DNA of 64,000 nt from Oncorhynchus masou masou (GCF_036934945.1 NC_088232.1:23837573-23901572), one strand, 5' to 3'; counted from the first letter of the stretch, positions 11,657-24,003 are shown. Program-made: numbers and translations. The notes: generated by a model from the sequence alone, not told the origin.

Positions 11657-12657
11657 GACAGAGGGATAAAAGAGGGCGAGGACTGATCGGTTCACAAAGA
11701 TGTGATCAGACATTCAGGCAGATGTTTATGCTAATAGATTCAATATTCTCCCTCCATCCCACTTGGCCTCATATCCTCTGGGAGTCAGGGGGCTGGATGC
11801 CGGGGGCCGCACAGCCTCATCCGGCCCCACTGCAGGGGAGGGAGTCTGGGCTAGAGGGAAAGGAGGGAGAGGGTGGAGGGATCAGGCTCCTGGTGTCTCT
11901 CTGTCTCTCTCTGTGTGCACACAGCCACACATGCATAGCCCTGTCACTTAAAGCCAAGCAGATGTCTACATTCAATTCCAGCTCCACAATTGGAAAAGCC
12001 TTTTGCAGCGAAACGTGAATGGGAGCAGGGCACTGAGGTCCAACCGGTGTCGCTCTACAATAAAAGGGAAGCCTTGTTTCGTGAAGGAGGGAGAGAGACT
12101 TATACCTCCCTCCTACACAGAGAGAGGGAAAGGCATTGGAAATATGCCAACTCAATCACATTGTTGTGCACATAAACAATGGAAAGAGAGCGAGCTTCAA
12201 CCATATGGTCCTGCTAAGTCAGATTCTCAATGTGCCGTTCCTCTAATAATGGAGAGTGTTTTAACATGTTCCTGTACTTGGAACGGGTTAAAATAAAAAA
12301 AACAGCTAGCAACTCCTTGGAGACAGATGAAAAGTCATATGGTCGCTGTATTCCAGATGTATCAATTTCCTTGGATATTCAGTCCATGCAAGTGCATATG
12401 CTGCACTGGCGCCGGCTTGGAATGGGACTGATTCCAAAAGCTAATATTCTGTTGGCCGGAATAATGCAATTATTATTTTCCTAGCTATCAGCCTAAGCAC
12501 ACACAGTGCCATCTGTTATACAAAACAAACATACACATCTCAATTACCAAACAGACAGCTGCATGGTCACACCTCTGCACCGCCACGGCGCGCCTACATC
12601 GCGCCAACAGGAGGATTTTGAGGGGGTTCCATGACAGTATTAGGATCAGCAGGGTCT
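11654..12657. other. Non-coding, apparently single-copy DNA
   Basis: Several overlapping open frames of 60-110 codons occur here on both strands but none has domain-like sequence. The interval 12140-12480 (with GATATTCAGTCCATGCAAG and GGAATAATGCAATTATTAT) is complex and could be a conserved non-coding element; support is weak. Confidence 0.4.
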
Positions 12658-12761
12658 GCGTCCCAAATGACACCCTATTTCCTATATGATGCACTACCTT
12701 TGATCAGAGCTCTATGGGCCCTGATCAGAAGTAGTGCACTACATATGATGCCATTTGGGAC
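12658..12761. mobile_element. Palindromic MITE-like element, copy 2
   Basis: The left arm CGTCCCAAATGACACCCTAT and the right arm ending ATGCCATTTGGGACA are inverted repeats of the same family as 9144-9258. The core GCACTACCTTTGATCAGAGC and CTGATCAGAAGTAGTGCAC is also self-complementary. The right arm lacks the GGGAATAGGGTG part present in copy 1, so this copy is internally deleted. Confidence 0.8.
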
Positions 12762-12877
12762 ATTTTCAGGGTCTTTAAAAAGACAGAACATTTTTCTAGC
12801 TAAAATCCTGCACAAACAAAATTTGAGTCAGCTAGCCGAGCCCAGAGGGTCTACTTCTACAAGATCCATGCTGCAGT

Positions 12878-13266
12878 GTCTGTCTACTGCAAGGCACGTC
12901 TGTCTACTGCAAGGCACGTCTGTCTACTGCAAGGCACGTCTGTCTACTGCAAGGCACGTCTGTCTACTGCAAGGCACGTCTGTCTACTGCAAGGCACGTC
13001 TGTCTACTGCAAGGCACGTCTGTCTACTGCAAGGCACGTCTGTCTACTGCAAGGTACGTCTGTCTACTGCAAGGCACGTCTGTCTACTGCAAAGCACGTC
13101 TGTCTACTGCAAGGCACGTCTGTCTACTGCAAGGCATGTCTGTCTACTGCAAGGCACGTCTGTCTACTGCAAGGCACGTCTGTCTACTGCAAGGCACATC
13201 TGTCTTCTGCAAGGCATGTCTGTCTACTGCAAGGCATGTCTGTCTACTGCAAGACACGTCTGTCTT
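12878..13266. repeat. 20-bp minisatellite, about 19 units
   Basis: The unit is GTCTGTCTACTGCAAGGCAC with no length variation and few substitutions (GGTAC, AAGCAC, GGCATG, TTCTGC). Substitutions concentrate in the right half, while the left eight units are identical. This suggests recent expansion at the left end. The array ends within a base or two of a second, unrelated minisatellite. Confidence 0.97.
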
Positions 13267-13267
13267 G

Positions 13268-13686
13268 CAATTCCATGGCAAGCTGAAACAATTCCAATGG
13301 TAAGCTGAAACAATTCCATGGCAAGCTGAAATAATTCCAATGGTAAGCTGAAACAATTCCATGGTAAGCTGAAACAATTCCATGGCAAGCTGAAACAATT
13401 CCATGGTAAGCTGAAACAATTCCATGTCACGCTGAAACAATTCCAATGGTAAGCTGAAACAATTCCATGGTAAGCTGAAACAATTCCATGGCAAGCTGAA
13501 ACAATTCCAATGGTAAGCAGAAACAATTCAATGGTAAGCTGAAACAATTCCATGGCAAGCTGAAACAATTCCAATGGTAAGCTGAAACAATTCCATGGTA
13601 AGCTGAAACAATTCCATGGTAAGCTGAAACAATTCCAATGGTAAGCTGAAACAATTCCATGGTAAGCTGAAACAATTCCAATGGTA
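13268..13686. repeat. 21/22-bp minisatellite, about 20 units
   Basis: The unit contains AATTCCATGGTAAGCTGAAA plus one C. Units with CCATGG are 21 bp and units with CCAATGG are 22 bp. The mix of lengths puts repeat peptides (ELFQLTM type on minus) in all minus frames; none is a gene. Some units read GGCAAGC instead of GGTAAGC. Confidence 0.96.
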
Positions 13687-15281
13687 CTGCTCCAGAACTG
13701 TTAAATACAAGCATTAGCTGTGCTAAATCGCTGAGGCAGTGAAGGCAAATAAAATTACACCAAATTTGTCTTATAACAACCATTATCCCTTGTCCAACAA
13801 ACTTCTTCACATAGCCTATCTACTATTAAAACATTGTACATTCGGTATCCAAACTTTCCATTCTATTACGAAAGAATGTCAGGAAATAAAATGTTTTTAT
13901 CTTTGAGTTTAGTAATGACTCAAAAAGAGCCCATTCTGGAATGGCTGCATCCTCGAAGGGGAGCTACAGTCACTGATTAGTCAAATGAAGACGGAACATT
14001 ATTCCAGAGAACTAAGACATACACTTAGACACCTGCGATTAACTTGGGGGGAACACAGGCTTATGCGCCATTTGCAAAACAAAAATGGTAATTCTGACCA
14101 TCTGTTTCACTGAACTGACTGGCTGCAGAACTGGTGCCATAATAACAGCCATTTCACACGAGCACAGAACTGCCCCATACAATCTGAACAATCCAAACAT
14201 ATGGGTACACATTCACAGACCTTGAAGAGACACCATTGTAGCAGCATTCTGTACTTTACCATCATCAGTTATCAGTTAGCTCAACATAACAAACTTGAGT
14301 TATGTGCACAGATCTCAAGTTAGGGTTCGGGACTTATTCATTACTAGATTTATGTACATTGATTGGCTTTGTCTACAAGGCTATTAAAAGTGTTACTGTA
14401 ATAACTTACTAATTTCCCAGTACTATATGATGTTGAACCAAACAGGTAAAAGGCCATTAGGCCAACCCCCCCCCCCCTCTCTCTCTCCCTCTCTCCCTCT
14501 CCCCCTCTCTCTCTAAGCCATAATATTCAACATAGAAGTTGAATACATTAACTTTTACTATAAAGAATAAAACATTTAAAACTTTGATAGAGGGAATGGA
14601 CTGTAATTACACAGCAAGTCCTAAATAATGGCTTCATTAACATAATGTTTGATATGCAGAACATTTCTAGACATTGAATAAGAGGATGAAAATCCCCATA
14701 CATAAATCTGCTTTAGATTGTCTGCCTGGCACCATAAAATTCATAACCTTGTCAATTTGAAAAAGGCTTAAAAAACCTCCTAGATCGAATTAATGTAGAA
14801 AATAATTAGCAACTATGTTAAAAAGAAATGGCTTGGCAGACAGATTAAGTGGCTAAAAAGTAAAACAGCAATTAAGATCACAGAGGGTTAGAATTCTCTG
14901 TGTACACATGCTAGATTATACAACTAACTCATACAAGTACAAAAAACAGCACTTAATCACTCACTCACTCTAACTGCTGATAAAACTATGAACAAGATAA
15001 CTACATCACGCAGCCCAAAGCTTAGGGGACCTATTTGACAATTAATCAATTATTTGATAGAAATCATCAATCAATCTTTACTTGAATTAATCTGTAGATA
15101 GATGTGGCTGCAGCCTATACAATTCACTATTTTTAATTTGTTAAACTGATTGCCTTTTTTTTGTCCTTTATATTGTCGTTTTAATTTAGCTAAACAATGT
15201 CTACGCCTTCCCTCAAAGATACAAAGATCTCTACATCATAATGTTATTAGAGAATACTTCATTGTGAGTCCTGTAATACAT
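13687..15281. other. Non-coding DNA with candidate conserved element 14530-15000
   Basis: No exon or mobile element is recognised. A C-run followed by CT-rich DNA lies at 14466-14514. The AT-rich interval 14530-15000 is complex and non-repetitive, with homeodomain-like cores (CTGTAATTACAC near 14601; GAAAATAATTAGC near 14799). It may be regulatory, but this is inference from composition only. Confidence 0.4.
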
Positions 15282-15752
15282 GCAGCCACACAACTACAAC
15301 ACACAGACAAAACACACAGTTAAAGCACACAGCCACACAGCTAAACGGTCACACAGCTAAAACACACAGCCACACAGCTAAAACACACAGCCACACAGTT
15401 AAAGCACACAGCCACATAGCTAAAACATGCAGCCAAGCAGCTAAAACACACAGCCACACAGCTAAAACACGCAGCCAAGCAGCTAAAACATACAGCCACG
15501 CAGCTAAAACACACAGCCACGCAGCTAAAACACACAGCCACGCAGCTAAAACACATAGCCATGCAGCTAAAACACACAGCCACGCAGCTAAAACACACAG
15601 CCACGCAGCTAAAACACACAGCCACGCAGCTAAAACACATAGCCATGCAGCTAAAACACACAGCCACGCAGCTAAAACACACAGCCACGCAGCTAAAACA
15701 CACAGCCACGCAGCTAAAACACACAGCCACGCAGCTAAAACACAGCCACGCA
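15282..15752. repeat. 21-bp minisatellite, about 22 units
   Basis: The unit contains ACACAGCCACGCAGCTAAAA plus one C. The left third is degenerate (CACACAGTTAAAGC, AAGCAGC, TAAACGGTC) and the right part is homogeneous, with a recurring variant ACATAGCCATGCAG at about 15553 and 15637. The unit is seven codons long, so several frames stay open as repeat peptides. Confidence 0.96.
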
Positions 15753-16612
15753 GATAGACGAGTTTGTATTGGTCTGCCATGTAGCACGCTTCTGTCTATA
15801 TCATGAGCTGGTCAGTATGTGTAGATAATCCTTTCTAATGTGGCTTATTTTTAAGATATCACATATTACAACTGCGTTGCTCTACACTTTCTGGGGGACT
15901 GAGTTATGAAAACAGTGGAATAAGAGTAGGATAACTAAGGAGATGGAGAAACTTCTGGTGTTTGATTGCAAATACGCAGACAGAGTGGAAAACAGAACAC
16001 AGAAGGACGTTGAATAAAACCCCTGTATCGGGATTACATCTTCAAACTGAGGGCAACCATGGCAACCGTGACAGACAGGGAGACGCGTCCGTCCATTTAT
16101 ACAGACGGGTAAGATAGTCTAGCTAGTTGCATTTTCAGAAATGACACATTTCTAATTTTGGCAGAAAGTCGTTTTCATTTCAAGTTAAAGTGTACTGTTA
16201 GCTGGCTGGCTCACTAGCTAACGTTATGTGTATGATCAGTGTAGTTATATTATTCGTGTCTCAGAGCCATTTGCATGGCTAGTTATAGCCTAATGTTGAA
16301 CGTGGTTGGTTAACTACCTGCAGATTCATTCAGGATAGTAACGTTATGAATTGTGATTATTGTTTAGCTAGCTAGCAACATGTCTAAACAAAAGACTCCA
16401 ATACCATGCAAGTTATTTATTTACATTTTTAGCCCCAATTTTCCATCTTGTCAATAGAATGTGCATGATGTCACTGCAACAACTGTCGATAGACGTAGCT
16501 GGTAAATTCGCTCTGGCTATCTACTCCGATTTCAGAGCACTCTCGTTCGAAACCCATCGAATATGGCCGGTGTAAGTAAACGTTGGCAAAAAAGTGTAAT
16601 TAAATGTTTTCG
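15753..16612. other. Non-coding DNA holding a speculative plus-strand first exon
   Basis: Contains a possible start codon in good context (AACCATGG, ATG at 16059-16061), followed after 50 nt by a strong 5' splice consensus GACGG/GTAAGA at 16108/16109. Short CTAGCTAGC and AACGTTA motifs follow, a composition often seen near teleost 5' gene ends. No protein family is recognised in the 16 codons (MATVTDRETRPS...). It may equally be chance. Confidence 0.2.
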
Positions 16613-16830
16613 GCTCCCGAGTGGCGCAGTGGTCTAAGGTACTGCATCTCAGTGCTAGAGGTGTCACTGCAGTCTCTGGTTCAATCCAGGCTGCATCTGA
16701 TTGTGATTGGGAGTCCCATAGGGCGGTGCACAATTGGTCCAGCGTCGTCCAGCCAGGGTAGGTCGTCATTGTAAATAAGAATTTGTTCTTAACTGACTTG
16801 CCTAGTTAAATAAAGGTTAAATGAAAAATA
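16613..16830 (+). mobile_element. Salmonid HpaI/SmaI-type tRNA-derived SINE
   Basis: The head CGGCTCCCGAGTGGCGCAGT contains the A box (TGGCGCAGTGG) and GGTTCAATCC at 16678-16687 is the B box. The body has GGGCGGTGCACAATTGG, and the tail GTTCTTAACTGACTTGCCTA leads into GTTAAATAAAGG and a short AT-rich end. This is the classic salmonid SINE layout: tRNA-related head, unrelated body and a LINE-like tail. No coding potential; a minus-strand open frame across it is an artefact. Confidence 0.93.
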
Positions 16831-17524
16831 TATATATTTTAATTTGCCAGCGGCAAAGTTGCAGTCACCAATGCTCTGGATAACATAACCATAACAGCCT
16901 AACCAGCTCTGCTAGGGTAAGTAAAATGGTCAGTGAGCTGTTCTCTCATTTGTGTCTGGAAGTAGCTAGCAAGCTGGCCAACGTTAGCCAGTTACTTTGG
17001 GTGCTTGACTGCCGCTGTGAGGTCAGAACGCTCGGATCAACCCTACTCCTTGGCCAGAACATCTAGTGTGAGCTCTGAACGCTCACTCTGAGCGCACTCT
17101 GGCACTCCAGATGAAATTTACGACACGCCCGTAGTATAAACCAGCCTTTAGTTTTGAAATCTTTGGTTGTTTAATACATGGCATCACATGTGAATCCTTA
17201 AATAGTTGGGCGGGGCTAAGGCTTTAGAAGGTGTGAACAATGCTGAATGGCTGTAGACAAAGAAGAGCTCTCCAGTAGGTGTACCAAAACAGTCAAGGGC
17301 CATTTTCTCAAAAGTGAAGCTACAAGTTTAGCAACTTTCAAAGCATAATTACTTTCCCATTGTTCCTCAACTATACTGTATGATATATCATTTTCTAGCT
17401 CTGAGTCTCTACTTTTATCCGATGTAAAAAGCAGGCTCGTTGGTATCTGCATCCAGGGTATGTACATCATTTGGCCACATCTAGTTGTCCTTTACATCTA
17501 AGTGTCCTGTATTCTATTTTTATT
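16831..17524. other. Non-coding DNA with repeat fragment 17020-17120
   Basis: The stretch 17020-17120 (AGAACGCTCGGATC, GAGCTCTGAACGCTCACTCT, GAGCGCACTC) resembles a common salmonid DNA-transposon fragment. The remainder shows nothing recognisable. Confidence 0.4.
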
Positions 17525-17962
17525 TTTTTTATTTTTTTATTTCACCTTTATTTAACCAGGTAGGCTAGTTGAGAACAAGTTCTCATTTGCAACTGCGACC
17601 TGGCCAAGATAAAGCTTAGCAGTGTGAACAGACAACACAGAGTTGCACATGGAGTAAACAATTAACAAGTCAATAACACAGTACAAAAAAAGGGGAGTCT
17701 ATATACATTGTGTGCAAAAGGCATGAGGAGGTAGGTGAATAATTACATTTTTGCAGATTAGCACTGGAGTGATAAATGATCAGATGTTAATGTACAGGTA
17801 GAGATACTGGTGTGCAAAAGAGCAGAAAAGTAAATAAATAAAAACAGTGTGGGGATGAGGTAGGTGAAAATGGGTGGGCTATTTACCAATAGACTATGTA
17901 GAGCTGCAGCGATCGGTTAGCTGCTCAGATAGCACATGTTTGAAGTTGGTGAGGGAGATAAA
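17525..17962. mobile_element. Abundant salmonid interspersed repeat (LINE 3'-end-like)
   Basis: Starts with TTTCACCTTTATTTAACCAG and continues with GAGAACAAGTTCTCATTTGC, then GTCTATATACATTGTGTGCA and TAGCTGCTCAGATAGCACAT. On the minus strand the first part reads CTGGTTAAATAAAGG, the same type of 3' tail seen in the SINEs here. It is therefore probably the 3' non-coding end of a LINE lying on the minus strand. Family recognised from memory as very common in salmonid introns; exact name not assigned. Confidence 0.6.
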
Positions 17963-18387
17963 AGTCTCCTACTTATGCCATGTATTATGAATCTAAGTGA
18001 GTGTTTTCTTATGCAATATTTTAATGATGTAAATTCTGTTAAGTCTAATGGTTTTTACAAAGGTCAAGTCTATACCTAGGGGTATAGAGGGGTGTTGTAC
18101 AAAACATCTCTAACCAATCCGAGTATCAAAGCCAATGACTCAGTTTCAAAATGACACCTTACCCACATGTGTTCTGGCTCTGACCCAACCCATCGGTTTC
18201 TGGACCAATCAGATGGCCCCGAATGGCCCCTTCACATCCGGTATAAAGTCAGGGAGGTACTCAGATCCAGACTCATTGTGGAGAAGAAACGAACGTCCAT
18301 GGGCGTGGCATAGCATTTTGGCCAGAGCAAGAAGTCTGGATAGCCAGGAAAGGACTCTGTGTACTCTCTAGTCAGTCTGCAATAGCC
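17963..18387. other. Non-coding, apparently single-copy DNA
   Basis: No exon, RNA gene or repeat seen. On the inferred coding strand this lies in the intron downstream of the PAS exon. Confidence 0.5.
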
Positions 18388-18402
18388 CTGTGTGTGTGCG
18401 TG

Positions 18403-18440
<38 letters not shown>

Positions 18441-18485
18441 TGTGTGTGTATGTGTGTGTGTGTGTGTGTGTGTATGTGTGTATGT

Positions 18486-18528
<43 letters not shown>

Positions 18529-18533
18529 TGTGT

Positions 18534-18578
<45 letters not shown>
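18388..18578. repeat. (GT)n microsatellite, (CA)n in the exon's transcript
   Basis: About 190 bp of GT dinucleotides with a few TA and GC interruptions. It lies 340 nt downstream of the exon at 18918-19007 in that exon's direction, where it is transcribed as CA repeats. Intronic CA repeats are known to influence splicing through hnRNP L binding; whether this one does is inference. Confidence 0.97.
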
Positions 18579-18580
<2 letters not shown>

Positions 18581-18917
18581 CTCAAGTCTGTCTGTCTGTT
18601 AGCCCTGGAGACAAAGCTATGGTGTATGAAACCATTAGAATCCTCAAGGTCACTCCCCCTATCGTTTGACCTCCAAGACGTCTCTGTCTGTTTATTGACA
18701 TGTAATAGCAGACTGGGACCTGTTAGCATACTACTGAGATGAAAAATACCCTCTGATCAAATTGGATGGCTGCAAATTAACTACAGGGCCAACAAGCTGA
18801 TGAGATTTTAAATGAGCTCTAATTTGTCTGAATTGTCTTCAAGCCAGTGCTGATAAACAAAAGAAAGGAGAAAATAAATGGTAGTAGCGATAAGGAATTG
18901 ACTGTTGTTGCACTCAC

Positions 18918-19007
18918 CTGTGAAAGTCCCAGGTATATGGACACCGTCTCAGAGATGTACAAAAACCTTCCCTCCTTGTTTAGTGCAAATACAAATCCAT
19001 CCAGGGA
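18918..19007 (-). CDS. npas3: Internal exon of npas3 (or npas1): start of the PAS-A domain
   Basis: A 90-bp minus-strand exon encoding exactly 30 residues, S-L-D-G-F-V-F-A-L-N-K-E-G-R-F-L-Y-I-S-E and then TVSIYLGLSQ. This is the beginning of the PAS-A domain of neuronal PAS transcription factors, class I bHLH-PAS proteins that dimerise with ARNT and act in the nucleus during brain development. The 3' splice site CTCACACAG lies at 19008-19016 and the 5' splice site CAG/GTGAGTG has its GT at 18916-18917. Both junctions are phase 0. The residues differ from SIM proteins (FALN and IYLG positions) and fit NPAS3/NPAS1; this exon alone does not separate the two. NPAS3 is preferred because no neighbouring exon appears anywhere in the window, fitting its very large introns. 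No stop or frameshift is seen, so it looks functional. Confidence 0.88.
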
Positions 19008-19009
19008 CT

Positions 19010-19547
<538 letters not shown>

Positions 19548-20675
19548 GTTAGATGATGTATACTGGGACAGAGATAAAGCTATGGACCATGGAGAGGAAA
19601 CCCGCTGATTGTTTGTCGTCTGTTTGCCTGTAAAACCAAAATGACACCTCCCCATGTGGAAGGTAGTATCTCTCATGATTACAGTAACAAGTACAACCAC
19701 AATTAACAGTGTGAATGCAGAAGCACAAGTGCAAACAAACCCAAGTTGGAACAGACAAAGAGAGTAAAGCATACAGCACAGTACAGCATATTATCACTGC
19801 ATCTATGGACCTTCAATACATGTACGTTTGCAAACGTTACCAAAGTTTGAATAATGTGTGTGTTTTTGTCCAGGGAAGTCTAGAGCATTTGGGGGGTTTT
19901 GGGTGCGACTGTGTTGTAGTGTGATTACCATCTAATGCACTTTAACAACACCTTGACTACCATTTCCTAACATTATGCTAGTTAGGTCTACTCCAGGATG
20001 CTGGTAAAGTCTACACTAGTACACAACTCATAGTCCTTTCCATTCCAGCCCATATCAATATAACGTGTGAAATCTACTATAATATGCTGGTTAGGTCTCG
20101 GCCAGGATGCTGGTAAAGTCTATGCAGAATGCCGATCCATTCCAGTCCAGGCCCATGTAATATGTGTGTGTTTTTACTTCCTGGATATAGTCTACCAGTA
20201 TGTGGGTCCCTTCCAGTCCAGACTCATATCTAATGACGGCTCTGCTCTTAGATCATGACTGGAAGCAGCGTTCTGTTCTGAGCCCAGCCTCCAACAGGCC
20301 CAATTAAGACACCTATGTCACTAAAGTGAACTTCTGCTCCCCGACTAGCTGGGATAATCTGTAGGGGCAGCTAACCACAGGCACACGGCACAAAGAAACG
20401 CACAAATCCAAACGTTATAGATTGGAGGAAAACAGGCTTCTCCCTCCCCCTCCATCTCCAGGCTGGCTCTGAGACCACAGGTCCTGAAAACAACAAGGCA
20501 TTTATGTTGCAAAATGTCCCTGCCGCTGATCTGATCACCTTTCTATGAGGATTACTCTGTCGTGTCGCGGGCGGCGTTGCGGCGCATACGGCGGTGGTAT
20601 TTCATATGTGCGGGCGCGTTTCCATTTATTTTCCCCAAGCAACGTTAAAGGAGCAGCTAACGGCAGCTGGTGTGA
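19548..20675. other. Non-coding, apparently single-copy DNA (inferred upstream intron)
   Basis: No exon encoding the preceding bHLH/PAS linker (expected to end in a sequence like SHILQ before the exon) was found. Two similar short passages at about 19985-20040 and 20085-20150 (GCTGGTTAGGTCT..CCAGGATGCTGGTAAAGTCTA) form a loose local duplication. Confidence 0.45.
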
Positions 20676-20676
20676 G

Positions 20677-20712
<36 letters not shown>

Positions 20713-20713
20713 T
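20676..20713. repeat. Short (GA)n microsatellite
   Basis: About 38 bp of GA dinucleotides with one AAAG interruption, followed by GATGGAGCGAGAGAG. Confidence 0.9.
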
Positions 20714-23074
20714 GGAGCGAGAGAGTCTCCCTACCTGCCGATAAAACAGGGCAGCCTGGGGCTATTTACAGCCAGCTGATATGCAGCTGACAACAGCAAC
20801 TCCCACTGAGGCCCTGCTGAAGCCAGACAGCCAGCCAGCTCACAGCCAGCTTCTCCAAGCACATCTGCCAGGAGAAAGAGGAGCTTTACATTGCTCTTCT
20901 TTACATTACACAGCTAACGTTGGCACCGATTTAGCGCCTAACATCCATAGCAGACAAAGAAGACTCATAGTTTGGCCTTTCATTTAGCTCTCTGCTCGAG
21001 AGAGAGAGGCATGTGCAGCATATCTTGGGTGTTGTCTAGAAAAGCTTATATCAAATCATTTGTGTGGCTCTCAAGCTGAATAATAATTATATTTAATGTA
21101 TTTCTCGTCATATTCACAGATCACAGAGATTACGAAGATTGTGCATCATAAACTGTGCTTTTTACGTTTAACATAGACAATAACATTCCAAGTATATCAT
21201 TAATAAATCGTAGTTTTGACTTTAGTTTACATTTACAGTGCATCTCCTCTCTCTGGTATGGTATCCTTCTTCAAAAGGAACCAACACCTGTCATCTTTCA
21301 AATAGCTTCCACCGGGTCGTTGTTTATCATTTTTCAGGAGAGCTTGTGGAGAGTTGAGCTGGGGGTCCTTTATTCCAGTAGCACCAACCATTGGTTCTCT
21401 TTTCTTCCTTCCATCTGTCAGTTCATTTCTGTTCCCCTCAGGGAGAGCACCTCAGAGCCCCGGCAGCAGTGACACACTCTGCCACCCCGTGACCAGAGGA
21501 TGGGGTCTCTGGCGGTGTAACGCTATCATCCGTCCCCACAGACTTCACCTGCCTGTCACACTGGGCCCCAGCACTCCCCCCCTACCCAGCCTCCAATCAT
21601 TTCTCCCTGTCCGGCCTGCTCCTCTTTAAAACACCTAGCATCTGCGGCCCAGGAATGGTAACTCTCTAGAGGGGGGAGCTGCAGAGCACCACACACACCG
21701 GAGTTGTAGCTGCTCTGTAGCTAGCTTCTATCGCTGATAAACGGTGATAAACGGCCACTGTTTACAGGCTAACCACTGTGTAAAGTGCGCTATAAATCAC
21801 AGCAGAGACAAACTTCTAGGGGAGAAATGTGTTACATTAAGATGGGGTTCTTAAGTCATTTATTTAAAAACATTTCAGACTGCTTTGACTGAGTGAGGCA
21901 CATTTTGTTTTTGTGCCCAGTTCCGTGGGAGTGGAGAGCAAGAGAAGAACCAATAGTGTGTTAGGTTGATCTTGTTGGCAGGTAACAGGCTTTGGCTTGG
22001 GCAGGCACCTGTTTACCACAGTCCCAGCCCTGACCTCTAAACTCTAACCCCTGGCATCACACAGCCCAACTAGTGATCCACATAGGTTAGAAAGGGCATC
22101 AGACCCAACCAGATATTACAACTAACATTACTGTAGACCTCTACCCAGATACTGTACGGGGGTTAACTATCAAGACATTTTATTTTGTATTGGCAATGCA
22201 TTTGAGGACTTATCTTTACGGAGATGATCCTGGAAATATCAATAAGCAGTTCCTTTACCTTGTACATACTAACCAGACGACCATGACGGAGTCCTTTAAG
22301 CAAACACTTCATGTAACCGACGCTTGTTCCTTCCAGAGGACAAACAAACTTCCTGTGAAGGACACAGTTTAGCAGACATCAATCCTGGCCTGGCCTGAGA
22401 GAGCACTCTCTCTCTCTCAGATATTAGACAACCCAGTGGAGGCCAGCCGAGATGGGGCTCATTGACTATTAACATATCATTAACTATTAGGTCAGACAAA
22501 ATGGAGAGAGATGGGGCGGCCACATGCTCACACCAGTCCCCCCCCCCACCCCCACCCTCCCCCCACCGCTGTCCTCCGTTGGCTCAGACACAGCCACTAA
22601 GAACAATCACTGCAATTAACACCTCCAGCAGGGCTGGACACAGCAGTGCTAATACGCACACAGGCACGCACGCTCACACAGGAGGAGGATTCAATCCCAA
22701 CTCCAGACTGTAGGCTGAGAGAGGCTCCCGCTGTGAGAGTGTCTGTGCAGCGTGTGAGTGAGCGTGTGATATTGAAGCACCTCTCAGTGCCGTGCATCCT
22801 CGGGTCTGCCAGATTTACAGACACCCCTCACTCTATACACAAATCACAGCAATGGCCAGGACTATTAGGCCCAGATCATGTCCTCAGTAAATGACTTCAA
22901 TCTACAGTGCTCTGGTTGGTTTTAAGAAAAACTACATTTGGATGAAAAGAGAGGCACAGGAAGAGCAAGAGAGGATGTGAGAGCGACGGTGTGAGAGAGA
23001 CAGAGAGATAGAAAGAGAAGAAAAGAAAGAGAAAGATCGAGAGAGATTACTAGAGAAAGATGGTTTAAAATAGA
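20714..23074. other. Non-coding, apparently single-copy DNA
   Basis: No exon is recognised on either strand. A C-rich run lies at 22539-22566 (CCCCCCCCACCCCCACCC) and a purine-rich passage at 22940-23050. The open frames of 60-105 codons present here lack any domain-like sequence. Confidence 0.45.
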
Positions 23075-24003
23075 TCCCCACACTGAGACCCCCTTCAAAT
23101 CACTCATCCTACCTCACACTGAGACCCTCTTGAAATCACACATCCTACCCCACACTGAGAACTCCTTGAAATCACTCATCCTACCCCACACTGAGACCCC
23201 CTTGAAATCACTCATCCTACCCCACACTGAGACCCCCTTGAAATCACTCATCCTACCCCACACCGAGACCCTCTTGAAATCACACATCCTACCCCACACT
23301 GAGACCCCCTTGAAATCACTCATTCTACCCCACACTGAGACCCCCTTGAAATCACACATCCTACCCCACACTGAGACCCCCTTGAAATCACTCATCCTAC
23401 CCCACACTGAGACCCCCTTGAAATCACTCATCCTACCCCACACTGAGACCCCCTTGAAATCACTCATCCTACCCCACACTGAGACCCCCTTGAAATCACT
23501 CATCCTACCCCACACGGAGACCCCCTTCAAATCACTCATCCTACCCCACACTGAGACCCCCTTGAAATCACTCATTCTACCCCACCCTGAGTCCTCCTTC
23601 AAATCACTCATCATACCCCACACTGAGACCCACTTCAAATCACTCATCCTACCCCACACTGAGACCCCCTTCAAATCACTCATCCTACCCCACCCTGAGA
23701 CCCCATTCAAATCACTCATCCTACCCCACACTGAGACCCCCTTCAAATCACTCACCCTACCCCACCCTGAGACCCCATTCAAATCACTCATCCTACCCCA
23801 CACTGAGACCCCCTTCAAATCACTCATCCTACCCCACAATGAGACCCCCTTCAAATCACTCATCCTACCCCACACTGAGACCCCCTTCAAATCACTCATC
23901 CTACCCCACACTGAGACCCCCTTGAAATCACTCATCCTACCCCACCCTGAGACCCCATTCAAATCACTCATCCTACCCCACCCTGAGACCCCCTTCAAAT
24001 CAC
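23075..24003. repeat. 36-bp minisatellite, about 26 units
   Basis: Each 36-bp unit contains AAATCACTCATCCTACCCCA followed by CACTGAGACCCCCTTG or CACTGAGACCCCCTTC. No length variation, so both strands stay open (KSLILPHTETPL on plus, MSDLKGVSVWGR on minus). The CTTG form dominates the left half and the CTTC form the right half. Not a protein gene: the frames have no start context, no splice logic and drift together with the DNA repeat. Confidence 0.98.

Noticed and set aside
13144..13810. Minus frames rich in ELFQLTM / NCFSLPW as a leucine-rich protein
   Set aside because: Produced by the 21/22-bp minisatellite in all three frames.
22597..22894. Overlapping frames in GC-balanced DNA considered as the bHLH exon preceding the PAS exon
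   Set aside because: No basic-helix-loop-helix residues are found, and no donor in phase with the PAS exon.
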